This document shows, one piece after another, positions 16,976-26,207 of a stretch of DNA of 64,000 bases (positions are counted from its first letter, which is position 1; each line of letters opens with the position of its first letter). Origin of the DNA: Nitrospirillum iridis. Lineage in GTDB: Bacteria > Pseudomonadota > Alphaproteobacteria > Azospirillales > Azospirillaceae. Made by a program: the position numbers and the translations under genes. The notes beneath the pieces are model-generated. The model made no database searches. It was not told where the DNA came from and was given only the letters and a program-made list of their open reading frames with translations. The stretch spans positions 23,243-87,242 of the forward strand of contig NZ_JACIIZ010000023.1 in NCBI RefSeq assembly GCF_014205765.1. The letters are read 5' to 3'.

Positions 16976-18313
16976 TCACGCCGCGCCCCGGGCAGCCTTG
17001 GCCGCGGTGAAGCGGTTGACCGGCACATCCAGCCCCAGATTGTCGCGGAAGGTCTCGCCTTCATACTCCCGCCGCAGCAGGCCGCGCTCCTGCAGGATAG
17101 GCACCACCGTCTCCACGAACACGTCCAGCTGGCGCGGCAGGGCTTCGAACAGCACGAAGCCATCAGCGGCCTTGGCGTCCAGCCAATGCTGGAACTTGTC
17201 GGCGATCTGTTCCGGCGTGCCGACGAAGTTGCCGCGCGGCGTGGCGAAACGCTGGGCCACCTGGCGCAGGGTCAGGTTCTCCGCCTTGGCGGCAGCCACG
17301 ATCTTCAGGACGGCGCTCTGCGTGCTGTTGTAGGCGTCGGCCCCCACCTCGGGGAACGGCGCGTCCAGGTCGTATTGGCTGAAGTCATGGTCGTTGAACG
17401 GCCGGCCCAGCATGGACAGGGCGTTCTCGATGGACACCAGATTGGCCAGTTCCTGGTACTTGGCCTCCGCCTCGGCTTCTGTCGCCCCCACCACCGGCGC
17501 CGCGCCAGGCAGGATGAAGACCTTGTCGGGATCGCGGCCGAAGCCGGCGACCCGCGCCTTCACGTCGCGGTAATAGGCCTGGGCCTCCGCCAAATCGTCC
17601 TGGCCGACGAAGATGGCGTCGGCATTCTTGGCGGCGAAGTTCTTGCCGTCCTCCGACGCGCCGGCCTGGAAGATCACCGGCTGGCCCTGGGGGGAGCGGG
17701 CGATGTTCAGCGGCCCCTTCACCTGGAAGAACTCCCCCTTATGGTCCAGGGTGTTCAGCTTGGTGGGGTCGAAGAAGACGCCGCTGTCCTTGTCATGGAC
17801 CAGCGCGTCATCCTCCCAGCTGTCCCATAGGCCCTTCACCACGTCCAGATACTCGTCCGCCAGGCGATAGCGCCGGTCATGGGACAGATGTTCGGCCTTG
17901 CTGAAGTTGGCCGCACTGCCTTCCAGCCAGCTGGTCACCACGTTCCAGCCGGCGCGGCCGCCACTGATATGGTCCAGCGACGCGAACTGGCGGGCGACGT
18001 TGTAGGGCTCGCTGTAGCTGACGGTCAGGGTGCCCACCAGGCCGATATGGCTGGTCGCGCCCGCCAGCGCCGACAGGATGGTCAGCGGCTCGAACCGGTT
18101 CAGATAGTGGGGGCTGGACTTCTCGGTGATGTAGACGCTGTCGGCCACGAACAGGAAATCGAACTTGCCCGTCTCCGCCAGCTGGGCCTGGCGCTTGTAA
18201 AAGGCGAAGTTGGTGCTGGCGTTCGGCACGGCGTCCGGGTGGCGCCAATCGCCCCAGGTACGGCCCACGCCGTGAAGGATGAAACCCAGCTTCAGTTGCT
18301 TGCTCGCGCTCAT
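16976..18313 (-). CDS. LLM-class flavin-dependent monooxygenase (NtaA/SnaA/DszA type)
   Basis: A 445-residue TIM-barrel enzyme expected to use reduced FMN and O2. Family landmarks: [20 protein letters not shown] at the N-terminus, [27 protein letters not shown], the insert [41 protein letters not shown], and the C-terminal [14 protein letters not shown]. Known relatives oxidise nitrilotriacetate, dibenzothiophene sulfone or streptogramin precursors, so a nitrogen- or sulfur-containing substrate is plausible. A flavin reductase is not adjacent. The ATG follows GGAGGC. It is on the same strand as the SDR and tautomerase genes, and is a paralogue of the proteins at 59032 and 59922. Confidence 0.92.
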   Translation of the reverse strand: MSASKQLKLGFILHGVGRTWGDWRHPDAVPNASTNFAFYKRQAQLAETGKFDFLFVADSVYITEKSSPHYLNRFEPLTILSALAGATSHIGLVGTLTVSYSEPYNVARQFASLDHISGGRAGWNVVTSWLEGSAANFSKAEHLSHDRRYRLADEYLDVVKGLWDSWEDDALVHDKDSGVFFDPTKLNTLDHKGEFFQVKGPLNIARSPQGQPVIFQAGASEDGKNFAAKNADAIFVGQDDLAEAQAYYRDVKARVAGFGRDPDKVFILPGAAPVVGATEAEAEAKYQELANLVSIENALSMLGRPFNDHDFSQYDLDAPFPEVGADAYNSTQSAVLKIVAAAKAENLTLRQVAQRFATPRGNFVGTPEQIADKFQHWLDAKAADGFVLFEALPRQLDVFVETVVPILQERGLLRREYEGETFRDNLGLDVPVNRFTAAKAARGAA

Positions 18314-18417
18314 GACCGCCTCCGTTGGAACAGGCGGCCAGCATTCCTTGCCGACGCCGGCGGCTCAAACGAGTCTTCTCAATGAGACTGTTGAGCCCCG
18401 GCGCCAACGATGAACCG

Positions 18418-19116
18418 TCAGAACTTCTCCACCCAGGGACGCAGTTCCACTTCCCAGGTCCAGGCGCTGCGGTGCTGGGTGTGGACGTGCCAATACTCCC
18501 GCGCGATGGCGTCGGGGTCCAGCCAACGGTCCTCCGGCCCCTCTTCCCCGGGTTTGGCCCAGCTGCTGGCGACACCGCCGTCGATGATGAAATGGGCGAC
18601 ATGGATGTTCTGCGGCGCCAGTTCGCGGGCCAGGCTTTGCGCCATGCCGCGCAGCGCGAACTTGCCCATGGCGAAGGGGGTGGACCCCGCCAGGCCCTTC
18701 ACGCTGGCGGTGGCGCCGGTCAACAGAATGCTGCCCCGGCCCAGCGCCCGCATCCGCACGGCGGCGGCCTGCGCCACCAGGAAGCCGGCGAAGGCGGAGA
18801 TGCGGAGGCTGTCCAGCACCTGGGCCGGATCCAGATCCTGCACCGGCCCCCGGGTGCGGGCGCTGGCGTTGAACACCACCAGGTCCGGCGTGCCCAAATC
18901 GGCGTCCACATCCGTGAACAGCCGCGCCACGGCCCCCGGATCGCCCGCATCGGCGGCATAGGCCGTGGCCCCTGTCTCCGCCACCAGATCCGCCAGCTTA
19001 TCGATGTTCCGCGCCGCCAGCGCCACACGATAGCCCTCGCGGGTCAGCAGGCGGGCCAGCGACGCGCTGATGCCCTTGCCGGCGCCGACGATCAGGGCGG
19101 TGGGACTGTGGGTCAT
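18418..19116 (-). CDS. SDR-family oxidoreductase
   Basis: 232 residues from the ATG at 19116, chosen because it follows GAGGAGGA and gives a normal N-terminus (MTHSPTALIVGAGKGISASLARLL), whereas the upstream alternative adds 30 unrelated residues. The cofactor loop GAGKGIS is clear. The usual YxxxK active site appears as PFAMGKFALRG, with Phe/Ala and Met in place of Tyr, so dehydrogenase activity is doubtful. It starts 10 bases after the tautomerase stop and is clearly co-transcribed with it. The MarR-type regulator across the palindrome is the likely controller. Confidence 0.85.
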   Translation of the reverse strand: MTHSPTALIVGAGKGISASLARLLTREGYRVALAARNIDKLADLVAETGATAYAADAGDPGAVARLFTDVDADLGTPDLVVFNASARTRGPVQDLDPAQVLDSLRISAFAGFLVAQAAAVRMRALGRGSILLTGATASVKGLAGSTPFAMGKFALRGMAQSLARELAPQNIHVAHFIIDGGVASSWAKPGEEGPEDRWLDPDAIAREYWHVHTQHRSAWTWEVELRPWVEKF

Positions 19117-19126
19117 GGCATCCTCC

Positions 19127-19507
19127 TCAAGCGTATTGCGCTTCGCCATTGCCGAAGGACCAGTTCTCCTTGGCCACCTCGACCAGGCTGATGAACACGT
19201 CCTCACGCCGCAAGCCCAGACGGGCGTGCAGGCCGTCGGCGACCGCCTTGTAAAAGGCCTTCTTCACCTCCAGCGTCCGGCCCTGGTTCAGGGTCACCTG
19301 GATAATGACGCAGTCGCGGGTGCGATGAACGCCCAGATAGGTCGCATCGGCCGCGAAGTCGCTGTCGGCATGTTCGGTGATGATCTGGAAACGGTCGTCC
19401 TTGGGCACGTTCAGCGTGTTGATCATGGCATCGTAGAGGACGTCGCCGATGGTGTGGCGATACTCGGCGGACTTGCCTTTGACGAGGTCGATGCGGGCGA
19501 GCGGCAT
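19127..19507 (-). CDS. Tautomerase-superfamily protein
   Basis: 126 residues starting MPLARIDL. Removal of Met would expose Pro as the N-terminal catalytic base, the signature of the 4-oxalocrotonate tautomerase superfamily. LGVHRTRDCVIIQVTLNQGRT fits the double beta-alpha-beta fold with an active-site Arg. The ribosome site GGAGGAAA is strong. It is the first gene of the unit with the SDR gene, divergent from MarR. The enzyme probably ketonises an enol intermediate or dehalogenates. The pathway is unknown. Confidence 0.88.
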   Translation of the reverse strand: MPLARIDLVKGKSAEYRHTIGDVLYDAMINTLNVPKDDRFQIITEHADSDFAADATYLGVHRTRDCVIIQVTLNQGRTLEVKKAFYKAVADGLHARLGLRREDVFISLVEVAKENWSFGNGEAQYA

Positions 19508-19566
19508 GGGGTTTCCTCCGGTGGGTCAGCACCTTGATGGTACCGGATGACGAGCATGCCGAATTT

Positions 19567-19582
19567 ATGGGTAATTGCCCAT
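19567..19582. promoter_or_regulatory. Palindromic operator between tautomerase and MarR genes
   Basis: ATGGGTAATTGCCCAT is a 16-base dyad with one mismatched pair, placed in the 142-base divergent space. Its size and place fit a MarR-family operator controlling both directions. Confidence 0.6.
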
Positions 19583-19649
19583 ATGATCGTTGACAGCGGA
19601 AAGGCCCGCGCGCCTGATAGGGTGGCGCCTGTTTAGACATGGACCACTG

Positions 19650-20111
19650 ATGCCTGACACACCCCCCATGCCCGTGCCCACGGCCGAACCCGAACCCACG
19701 CGGTGCAACTGCACCGCCCTGCGCCAAGCCGCCCGCCGCCTGACCAAGTTCTACGACGACGCGCTGGTGTCGACCGGCCTGGGCACCAACCAGTACGCCA
19801 TCCTGTCGCGCCTGCATCGCCACGGCCCCAAGACCATTCAGGACCTGGCGGCCATGCTGGTCATGGACCGGTCCACCCTGGGCCACCTGTTGCGCCCCCT
19901 GGAAAAGCGCGACCTGGTGCGCCTGACCATCACGACGGAGGATCGCCGCCGCCGCGTCATCGTGCTGACGCCGGCGGGCGAGGCGATGGTCGCCCAGGCC
20001 CAGCCGCTGTGGGCCGCCGCCCAGCGGCGGTTCGAGCAGGTTTTCGGCAGCGACAACGCCCAGTCCCTGCGCGCCGTGCTGCGCCAGGTGGAGACGGCCG
20101 ATCTTTCCTGA
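19650..20111 (+). CDS. MarR-family transcriptional regulator
   Basis: 153 residues from the ATG at 19650. A TTG at 19590 would add 20 residues but lies close to the operator and lacks support. The winged helix spans about residues 45-110 (YAILSRLHRHGPKTIQDLAAMLVMDRSTLGHLLRPLEKRDLV and the wing TTEDRRRRVIVLT). Two cysteines near the N-terminus (TRCNCTALRQ) could act as a redox or metal sensor, as in DUF24/OhrR-like members, but this is inference. It is divergent from the tautomerase-SDR unit, which it probably represses. Confidence 0.9.
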   Translation: MPDTPPMPVPTAEPEPTRCNCTALRQAARRLTKFYDDALVSTGLGTNQYAILSRLHRHGPKTIQDLAAMLVMDRSTLGHLLRPLEKRDLVRLTITTEDRRRRVIVLTPAGEAMVAQAQPLWAAAQRRFEQVFGSDNAQSLRAVLRQVETADLS

Positions 20112-20116
20112 TGAAG

Positions 20117-20148
20117 TGTCAATTAAGTAAAATCCAATTTAATTGACA
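20117..20148. repeat. AT-rich perfect inverted repeat after marR
   Basis: TGTCAATTAA (20117-20126) and TTAATTGACA (20139-20148) are perfect inverted arms with a 12-base spacer, 6 bases after the MarR stop. It is too AT-rich for a usual terminator in this genome and is more likely a protein-binding dyad, possibly serving the chemoreceptor gene 160 bases on. Confidence 0.5.
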
Positions 20149-20308
20149 TGGCCGGCGGCAGAACGTCGCAGCGGCGGACAACGCGACGGGTTCTCCGCCG
20201 ACAGGGGTAGAAATCAGAAGGTTGCACCCCACGTCCTACCAAATAAGGGGTATCCCTTCTGTGGAAAGCCACGTGGAGCCCCTGCGCCACCCCAAGACAG
20301 GAGCCGCT

Positions 20309-21991
20309 ATGCCGCGTCTGGTCGACTTATCCTTGCGCATCCGTATTTCCGTGGCCTTTTCCTTGGTCCTGGTCGTGACTTTGGCTCTGGGCGGCTTCGC
20401 CCTGGAACGCCTGTCCAAAATTGAACATGCCGCCGCGGATCTGGGCGGCGACGCGATGCCCTCGATCGTCGCCAGCAATGAACTGCTGCAGGCGATGCTG
20501 GAGGCGCGCCGATATCAGCAGGGCATGCTGCTGGCCACCACCGACGAGGCGCGGGCGGAACAGGAGAGGATGGTGAACCAGCAGTTGGCCCGCGTGACCA
20601 AGGGCCGGCATGAGTATGAGCCGCTGGTGACCGTCGAACGTGCGCAGATCGAGCGGTTCGACAGGCTATGGCCGCAATTCCTCGCCTCCTCCAACCAGCT
20701 TGCCGACGTGTTGCGCAAGGGCGACCGCGCCCAGGCGCTGACGCTGTACGCCAGCGACAATCGGGAGCAGACGCGCCAAATCGTGGCGACATTGACCGAA
20801 GCCGCCGATCTGAATTACCGCGCCGGCCAGCAGGCCTACGCCACGCTGACACGCACCACCGACATTTCGCGCCTGGGCACGCTGCTGGCCCTCGCGGCAG
20901 CGCTGGCCGCCGCGATTGCCGCCGGCCTCGTCACCGTGCTGACCATCGGCCGGCCCACCCGCCAGCTGACGGGGGTGATGACCCGCCTCAGCCAGCGGCA
21001 GCTGGATACGGCCATTCCCGGCGCCGATCGCCTGGATGAGATCGGCGCCATGGCCCGGGCGGTCCAGGTGTTCCGCGACGGCCTGGTGGAGGCCGACCGC
21101 CTGGCGGCCGTCCAGCGGGACGAGGAAGCGGCCAAGGCCCGCCGCGTGGCCGCCATCGACGCGCTGGTCAACGATTTCGACGAGCGGTCGTCCAACATCC
21201 TGCGGCAGTTCAGCGGGGCCGCGGCCGAGTTGGACACCGCCGCCCAAAGCATGTCCAGCGTGGCGGAGGAAACCAACCGCCAGTCCTCAACCGCCGCCGC
21301 CGCCGCCGATCAGACCACCGCCAACGTCCAGACCGTGGCCGCCGCAGCGGAGGAGATGGCGGCCAGCATCGCCGAGATCAACCGCCAGGTGGGCCACGCC
21401 CAGGCCATCGCCAGCCAGGCCAGCCAGGATGCGCGGGAGACCATGTCCACCGTCACCGGGCTGACGGAAGCCTCCCAACGCATCGGCGAGGTGGTGACCC
21501 TGATCCAGGCCATCGCGGAGCAGACCAACCTGCTGGCGCTGAACGCCACCATCGAGGCGGCGCGGGCGGGCGAGGCCGGCAAGGGCTTCGCCGTGGTGGC
21601 GGCGGAGGTCAAAGGCCTGGCCAACCAGACGGCCAAAGCGACGGAGGACATCGCGGCGCAGATCACCGCCGTGCAGCAGGTCTCGACCCGGACCGCCGGC
21701 GCCATCCAGGCCATCGGCGGCATCATCGAGGAGGTCAACGGCATTTCCACGTCCATCGCCGCCGCCATGGAGCAGCAGGGCGCCTCGACCACAGAAATCA
21801 GCCGGAATGTCGGCCAGGCCGCCACCGGCACCCAGGGCGTGGCCGACGCCTTGGGCGCGGTGACGGAGGCCGCGGCCCAGGCCGGTGCCGCCGCCACCCA
21901 GGTACTGGGTGCCGCCCACGATCTGTCGGAACAATCCGGCGTGCTGCGCGACCATGTCAGCCGCTTTCTGACCGCCATCAAGGCCGCCTGA
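20309..21991 (+). CDS. Methyl-accepting chemotaxis protein (first of two)
   Basis: 560 residues from the ATG at 20309, which follows ACAGGAG; a TTG at 20222 is less likely. TM1 lies at about 10-33. A periplasmic helical ligand-binding domain of the four-helix-bundle kind covers about 34-183, with TM2 at about 187-212 and a HAMP domain to about 265. The cytoplasmic signalling coiled coil contains the conserved hairpin tip ([20 protein letters not shown]). No C-terminal pentapeptide for CheR/CheB docking is present. It senses an unknown ligand and signals to CheA/CheW. The next gene is a diverged paralogue with its own promoter. Confidence 0.94.
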   Translation: MPRLVDLSLRIRISVAFSLVLVVTLALGGFALERLSKIEHAAADLGGDAMPSIVASNELLQAMLEARRYQQGMLLATTDEARAEQERMVNQQLARVTKGRHEYEPLVTVERAQIERFDRLWPQFLASSNQLADVLRKGDRAQALTLYASDNREQTRQIVATLTEAADLNYRAGQQAYATLTRTTDISRLGTLLALAAALAAAIAAGLVTVLTIGRPTRQLTGVMTRLSQRQLDTAIPGADRLDEIGAMARAVQVFRDGLVEADRLAAVQRDEEAAKARRVAAIDALVNDFDERSSNILRQFSGAAAELDTAAQSMSSVAEETNRQSSTAAAAADQTTANVQTVAAAAEEMAASIAEINRQVGHAQAIASQASQDARETMSTVTGLTEASQRIGEVVTLIQAIAEQTNLLALNATIEAARAGEAGKGFAVVAAEVKGLANQTAKATEDIAAQITAVQQVSTRTAGAIQAIGGIIEEVNGISTSIAAAMEQQGASTTEISRNVGQAATGTQGVADALGAVTEAAAQAGAAATQVLGAAHDLSEQSGVLRDHVSRFLTAIKAA

Positions 21992-22005
21992 AGCCACTCT
22001 GAAAA

Positions 22006-22035
22006 CGCCGGCGGCGGAATGGTCCGTCGCCGGCG
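22006..22035 (+). terminator. Terminator between the two chemoreceptor genes
   Basis: CGCCGGCGGCGGA (22006-22018) pairs with TCCGTCGCCGGCG (22023-22035) over a 4-base loop with one mismatch, followed by CCTTTC. It lies 14 bases after the first MCP stop. Confidence 0.75.
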
Positions 22036-22207
22036 CCTTTCAGCACAGTCATGGCAATGGGATATTCAGCCCAGAAGCGCCATTGGGGTAATCACAAAGA
22101 GATTGGTTCATTCATCAGCAACATATTGCTGTAAACGCGTAAATTAATACTCCCTTAAGGAACACACCCAATACTTTCGAATATACCGAAACGCGGGGGA
22201 TGATCCG

Positions 22208-23899
22208 ATGTTCTCCAACATGCGAATCCTGTGGAAGATCGTCATCATTGTCGTTGCCATGGCGTTGGCGGCCAGTGGCATTGGGGCGGTCGGGATGATT
22301 GGCCTGCGGACCCTGGCGGAGAGCGCCACGGAGATCCAGGCCGCGGGCAACGCCGCCACCTTGAGCGCGCGGATGAGCCGGGAACTGTCGACCATCAACC
22401 GGCAGGAATACCGCGTCCTGGCCCTGCCCGAGGAATGGGAGGACGCCGCCCAGGCCAAGAAGGTAGCGACGGAGACACTGGTCAGCCGGCTGGATGCCTT
22501 GGAAAAGCTGGTGACCCCGGAGGAACAGCCTCAACTGGCGGCGGTGCGCGAGGCCTACGCCGACTACGCGCCGGTGATGGAAACGCTGTTCGACAAGGTA
22601 CGCCAGGAGCGTGCGGGAAGCTTTGCCGGTGGACGTGCCGGCCTGGTGGACGCCATCCACGAATCACGGGCTCATGTCGCCGCGCTGCAGGACAAGATGA
22701 AGACGCTGGTGGACACCCTTGAACGGCGCTCCATCGCCGTGAAAGAGCGCGCCCAGCGGGCCGCCACCTGGGCCTCCCGCCTGATGGCCCTGTTCGCCGT
22801 GGTGGGCATCGCCGCCGGCCTGGCCGTGGGATGGCTGGTGGCGCGCCACGGCCTGCTGCGCCCCATCACCCTGGTGGTGGACAGCCTGCGCGATCTGGCC
22901 GCCGGCAATTTGGACAATGAAGTGCCGTGCGCCGACCGGGGCGATGAGATCGGCGACATCGGCCGCGCCGCCCTGATCTTCCGCAACAATGCGCGGGAGG
23001 CGGCCCGTCTGCGCAGCCTTCAGGCCAGCGAGCAGGCGGCCAAGGCCCGCCGGGCGGAAACGCTGGAGAAGCTGGTGGTCCATTTTGAAGCCAAGTCCGC
23101 CGACCTGGTGCAAATGCTGGCCAGCGCCGCGACGGAGATGGAAGCCACCGCGACCTCCATGGCCACGCTGGCGGACCAAACCAACCAGCGTTCCGGCGCT
23201 GTCGCCACCGCCTCGCACCAGGCGGCGCTGAATGTTCAGACGGTGGCGGCGGCCACGGAGGAATTGGCCCTGTCGGTGAAGGAAATCGCCCAGCAGGTCA
23301 GCCACTCCCGCGATATCGCGGACCGGGCGCAGGTGGAGGCGGAGGATACCCGCGCCACCGTGGCGCAGCTGGCCGACAGCGCCCAGCGCATCGGCAACGT
23401 CGCCCAGCTGATCGCCGGCATCGCCGCGCAAACCAATCTGCTGGCCCTGAACGCCACCATCGAGGCGGCACGGGCGGGCGATGCCGGACGCGGCTTCGTC
23501 ATCGTCGCCAACGAGGTGAAGTCCTTGGCGACGCAAACCTCCAAGGCGACGGAAGAGATCGCCGGGCAAATCGCGGAGATACAATCCCTCACCGGCCGCA
23601 CCGTGGGCGCCATCGGCCGCATCAACGGCACCATCGCCACCCTGTCCGAAATCGCCGTGGTCATCGCCTCGGCGGTGGAGGAGCAGACGGCCGCCACCAA
23701 CGAGATCGCCCGCAACGTCAACGAAGCGGCGCACGGCGTGGGTGACGTGTCGCATACCATCACCGACGTGAACCAGGCGGCCATCACCACCGGCGACGCC
23801 GCCAGCCAGATCGTTGACGCGTCGGGCCAATTGTCACGCCGGGCGGAAACACTGAACCACGAGATCACCACCTTCATCAGCGGGGTGAAGGCGGCCTAG
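22208..23899 (+). CDS. Methyl-accepting chemotaxis protein (second of two)
   Basis: 563 residues: TM1 at about 8-31, a periplasmic helical bundle (about 32-185), TM2 at about 190-215, HAMP to about 270, and the MCP signalling domain with the tip [20 protein letters not shown]. The sensor domain differs from that of the preceding MCP, while the signalling domains are alike, so the pair probably detects different cues through the same kinase complex. GGGGGATGATCCG before the ATG supplies the ribosome site. No CheR-binding pentapeptide is seen at the C-terminus (SGVKAA). Confidence 0.94.
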   Translation: MFSNMRILWKIVIIVVAMALAASGIGAVGMIGLRTLAESATEIQAAGNAATLSARMSRELSTINRQEYRVLALPEEWEDAAQAKKVATETLVSRLDALEKLVTPEEQPQLAAVREAYADYAPVMETLFDKVRQERAGSFAGGRAGLVDAIHESRAHVAALQDKMKTLVDTLERRSIAVKERAQRAATWASRLMALFAVVGIAAGLAVGWLVARHGLLRPITLVVDSLRDLAAGNLDNEVPCADRGDEIGDIGRAALIFRNNAREAARLRSLQASEQAAKARRAETLEKLVVHFEAKSADLVQMLASAATEMEATATSMATLADQTNQRSGAVATASHQAALNVQTVAAATEELALSVKEIAQQVSHSRDIADRAQVEAEDTRATVAQLADSAQRIGNVAQLIAGIAAQTNLLALNATIEAARAGDAGRGFVIVANEVKSLATQTSKATEEIAGQIAEIQSLTGRTVGAIGRINGTIATLSEIAVVIASAVEEQTAATNEIARNVNEAAHGVGDVSHTITDVNQAAITTGDAASQIVDASGQLSRRAETLNHEITTFISGVKAA

Positions 23900-24021
23900 G
23901 GCGCGGGCGCGATCAAGACGGCGTGCGCGGTGGGAGCAAGAACTGAGCAAAGCGGCCTTGGCCGGCATCGGTGCCACGCCTATGGTGTCACCGGTTACCG
24001 CCCCTTGCTGGAGCTTCCCCG

Positions 24022-25065
24022 ATGCAGTCCCCCTACCGCGCCGCCGACGATCGTTACGCCACCATGCCCTATCGCCGGTGCGGTCGCAGCGGTCTTGACC
24101 TGCCCGCCATCTCCCTGGGCCTGTGGCACAATTTTGGTGGCGCCGACGTGTTTGAGACCGGCCGCGCCGTCCTGCGCCGCGCCTTTGACCGGGGTGTCAC
24201 CCATTTCGACCTGGCCAACAACTACGGCCCGCCCTACGGCTCGGCGGAGGAGAATTTCGGCCGGGTGCTGGCCAGCGACTTCAAGCCCTACCGGGATGAG
24301 ATGATCATCTCCACCAAGGCCGGCTACGATATGTGGCCCGGCCCCTATGGCATCGGCGGGTCGCGCAAGTACCTGATCGCCAGCCTGGACCAGAGCCTGC
24401 GCCGCATAGGCCTGGATTACGTCGACATCTTCTATTCCCACCGCGTGGACCCGACCACGCCGCTGGAAGAGACCATGGGCGCCCTGGCCCAGGTGGTGCG
24501 CCAGGGCAAGGCGCTGTATGTCGGCATCTCCTCCTACTCCGCCGAGATGACGGCCAAAGCGGCGGCGCTGTTGAAGGAGATGGGCGTGCCCTGCCTGATC
24601 CATCAGCCCAGCTACTCCCTGCTGAACCGCTGGATTGAACGCGGCCTGCTGGACACGCTGAAGGATACGGGCATCGGTTGCATCGCCTTCTCGCCCCTGG
24701 CGCAAGGCCTGCTGTCGGCCAAATACCTCAACGGCGTGCCGGCCGACGCCCGCGCGGCCAAGGGTGGTTCCTTCCAGGAAGGGATGCTGACGGTCGAGGC
24801 GCTGGCGCATGTGCGGGCGCTGAACGCCATCGCCGAACGCCGGGGTCAGACGCTGGCGCAGATGGCGATATCCTGGGTGCTGCGCGATACCCGCGTCACC
24901 TCCGCCCTTGTCGGCGCCCGCACGGTCGCCCAGTTGGACGACAGCCTGGACGCGCTGGGGAACCTGGCGTTCACCGAAGCGGAGTTGGCGGAGATCGACA
25001 CCCACGCGGTCGATACCGGCCTTAACATCTGGCAGCGTTCCTCCGACGCCAGCACGCCGGAATGA
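24022..25065 (+). CDS. Aldo/keto reductase (YghZ-like)
   Basis: 347 residues from the ATG at 24022; upstream in-frame alternatives add an unlikely Pro/Cys-rich tail. The (beta/alpha)8 NADPH reductase carries the tetrad Asp/Tyr in FDLANNYGPPYG, Lys in ISTKAGYD and His in YSHRVDP. The form YATMPYRRCGRSGLDLPAISLGLWHNFG is that of the subfamily including E. coli YghZ, which reduces L-glyceraldehyde 3-phosphate and methylglyoxal. It appears to be a single-gene unit followed by a hairpin. A detoxification role is likely. Confidence 0.92.
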   Translation: MQSPYRAADDRYATMPYRRCGRSGLDLPAISLGLWHNFGGADVFETGRAVLRRAFDRGVTHFDLANNYGPPYGSAEENFGRVLASDFKPYRDEMIISTKAGYDMWPGPYGIGGSRKYLIASLDQSLRRIGLDYVDIFYSHRVDPTTPLEETMGALAQVVRQGKALYVGISSYSAEMTAKAAALLKEMGVPCLIHQPSYSLLNRWIERGLLDTLKDTGIGCIAFSPLAQGLLSAKYLNGVPADARAAKGGSFQEGMLTVEALAHVRALNAIAERRGQTLAQMAISWVLRDTRVTSALVGARTVAQLDDSLDALGNLAFTEAELAEIDTHAVDTGLNIWQRSSDASTPE

Positions 25066-25079
25066 GCCCCGGATGAAGC

Positions 25080-25113
25080 GATGCCCGCGCCCTGGATGAT
25101 GGGCGCGGGCATC
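25080..25113. terminator. Strong hairpin after the aldo/keto reductase
   Basis: GATGCCCGCGCCC (25080-25092) and GGGCGCGGGCATC (25101-25113) form a perfect 13-base-pair stem with an 8-base loop. There is no T-tract. It serves the convergent gap between the reductase and the glycosyltransferase genes. Confidence 0.7.
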
Positions 25114-25274
25114 AAGGCCGGCGGCGCGGGCGGGGGGCCGCGAGATGCCGCCTCCGGGGAGGAAAACGACGGGGTCAATGGGGGGACATCCCGTCGTCGC
25201 CCCTGAAAACTACCCCAGGCGGCGGGCGCGTTCTTGCACACCACACCGCCGTTTTGTATGAAAGTGCTGCTTCA

Positions 25275-26207
25275 TCACGCCAACAGGCGCGCCATCTCCG
25301 CCCGGACCGCCGGCGCCATGGCGGCGGCGGCCAAGTCTTCCTCATCATTGAGGTCCTGGCGACGGAAATACTCCTCGTCCAGCCCGTCCTGCTTCTCTGG
25401 ATGCCCATCGGGATAGGGCGCCAGCCCCCGCGCCCGCTTGCGCTGGAATTCCGCCCTGGACTTCACGGAATAGTGGTTGAGCCACAACCGCGCGTGGGAA
25501 ACGGCGGGCGTGAAGGCGAAGTCGCGGATATCCACCGGTTGGCCCCGGTCGTCGACATAGCGCCAGCCCGCACCCAGGCGGCCCGCGTGGATCAGCATCC
25601 GGTCCAGCGCCGCCGGCCGCGCCAGGGTCTTCATGTGCACATGCCCGGAGAACGCCGTTGGCGCGCAGCGGGTGAAACGCTCGATCACCAGCCGGCCGTC
25701 CGGCGCCAGCTGCCCGCTGGAACCAAAGTACCGCCAGTTCAAGGCCACCGCACCCACCGCCGGATCCTGGCCGTAGCGGGCCGCCAGCGCCGGCAGCGAC
25801 ATGCCGTCCCGGCTGACGACGAATTCATCCGCATCGATGAACAGCACCCAGTCGGTCTCAGCACCGTAATAGGCCAGGAAGTGGTTATAGGCGCGCATCT
25901 GCGGGCCCACCGTCCGTTCCCCCCACCAGTTGAAGCCCCGCAAATCAGGACGGGACAACACAAGGTCGCGAGCCTCGGGAAAGGACAGCGCGACGCCGCC
26001 ACCGGCCGACGGCCAGTCGATGACCGTGATGTCGATCCGGCGCGCCAACCGTTCCAGCAAAGCCCGGCTGCCGTCGGTGCTGCCATTGTCATAGACGACG
26101 AAACGGTCGACGCCCATGAGGTGGTGATAGGCCACCCATTCCAGCAAGCTGTCGGCCTCATCCTTGATGATGGCGCACAGGGTGACGCGTGGCGGCACGC
26201 CGGTCAC
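25275..26207 (-). CDS. Glycosyltransferase family 2-like protein
   Basis: 310 residues. VTLCAIIKDEADSLLEWVAYHH followed by VDRFVVYDNGSTDGS is typical of the GT2/GT92-like group (Glyco_tranf_2_4). The metal-nucleotide motif D125-A-D127 sits in WVLFIDADEFV. It has no membrane segment. GTG is the start, overlapping the stop of the preceding gene by 4 bases, so translation is coupled. It probably adds a sugar to a surface glycan together with its partner. No polysaccharide export genes are near, so the acceptor is unknown. Confidence 0.88.
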   Translation of the reverse strand: MTGVPPRVTLCAIIKDEADSLLEWVAYHHLMGVDRFVVYDNGSTDGSRALLERLARRIDITVIDWPSAGGGVALSFPEARDLVLSRPDLRGFNWWGERTVGPQMRAYNHFLAYYGAETDWVLFIDADEFVVSRDGMSLPALAARYGQDPAVGAVALNWRYFGSSGQLAPDGRLVIERFTRCAPTAFSGHVHMKTLARPAALDRMLIHAGRLGAGWRYVDDRGQPVDIRDFAFTPAVSHARLWLNHYSVKSRAEFQRKRARGLAPYPDGHPEKQDGLDEEYFRRQDLNDEEDLAAAAMAPAVRAEMARLLA

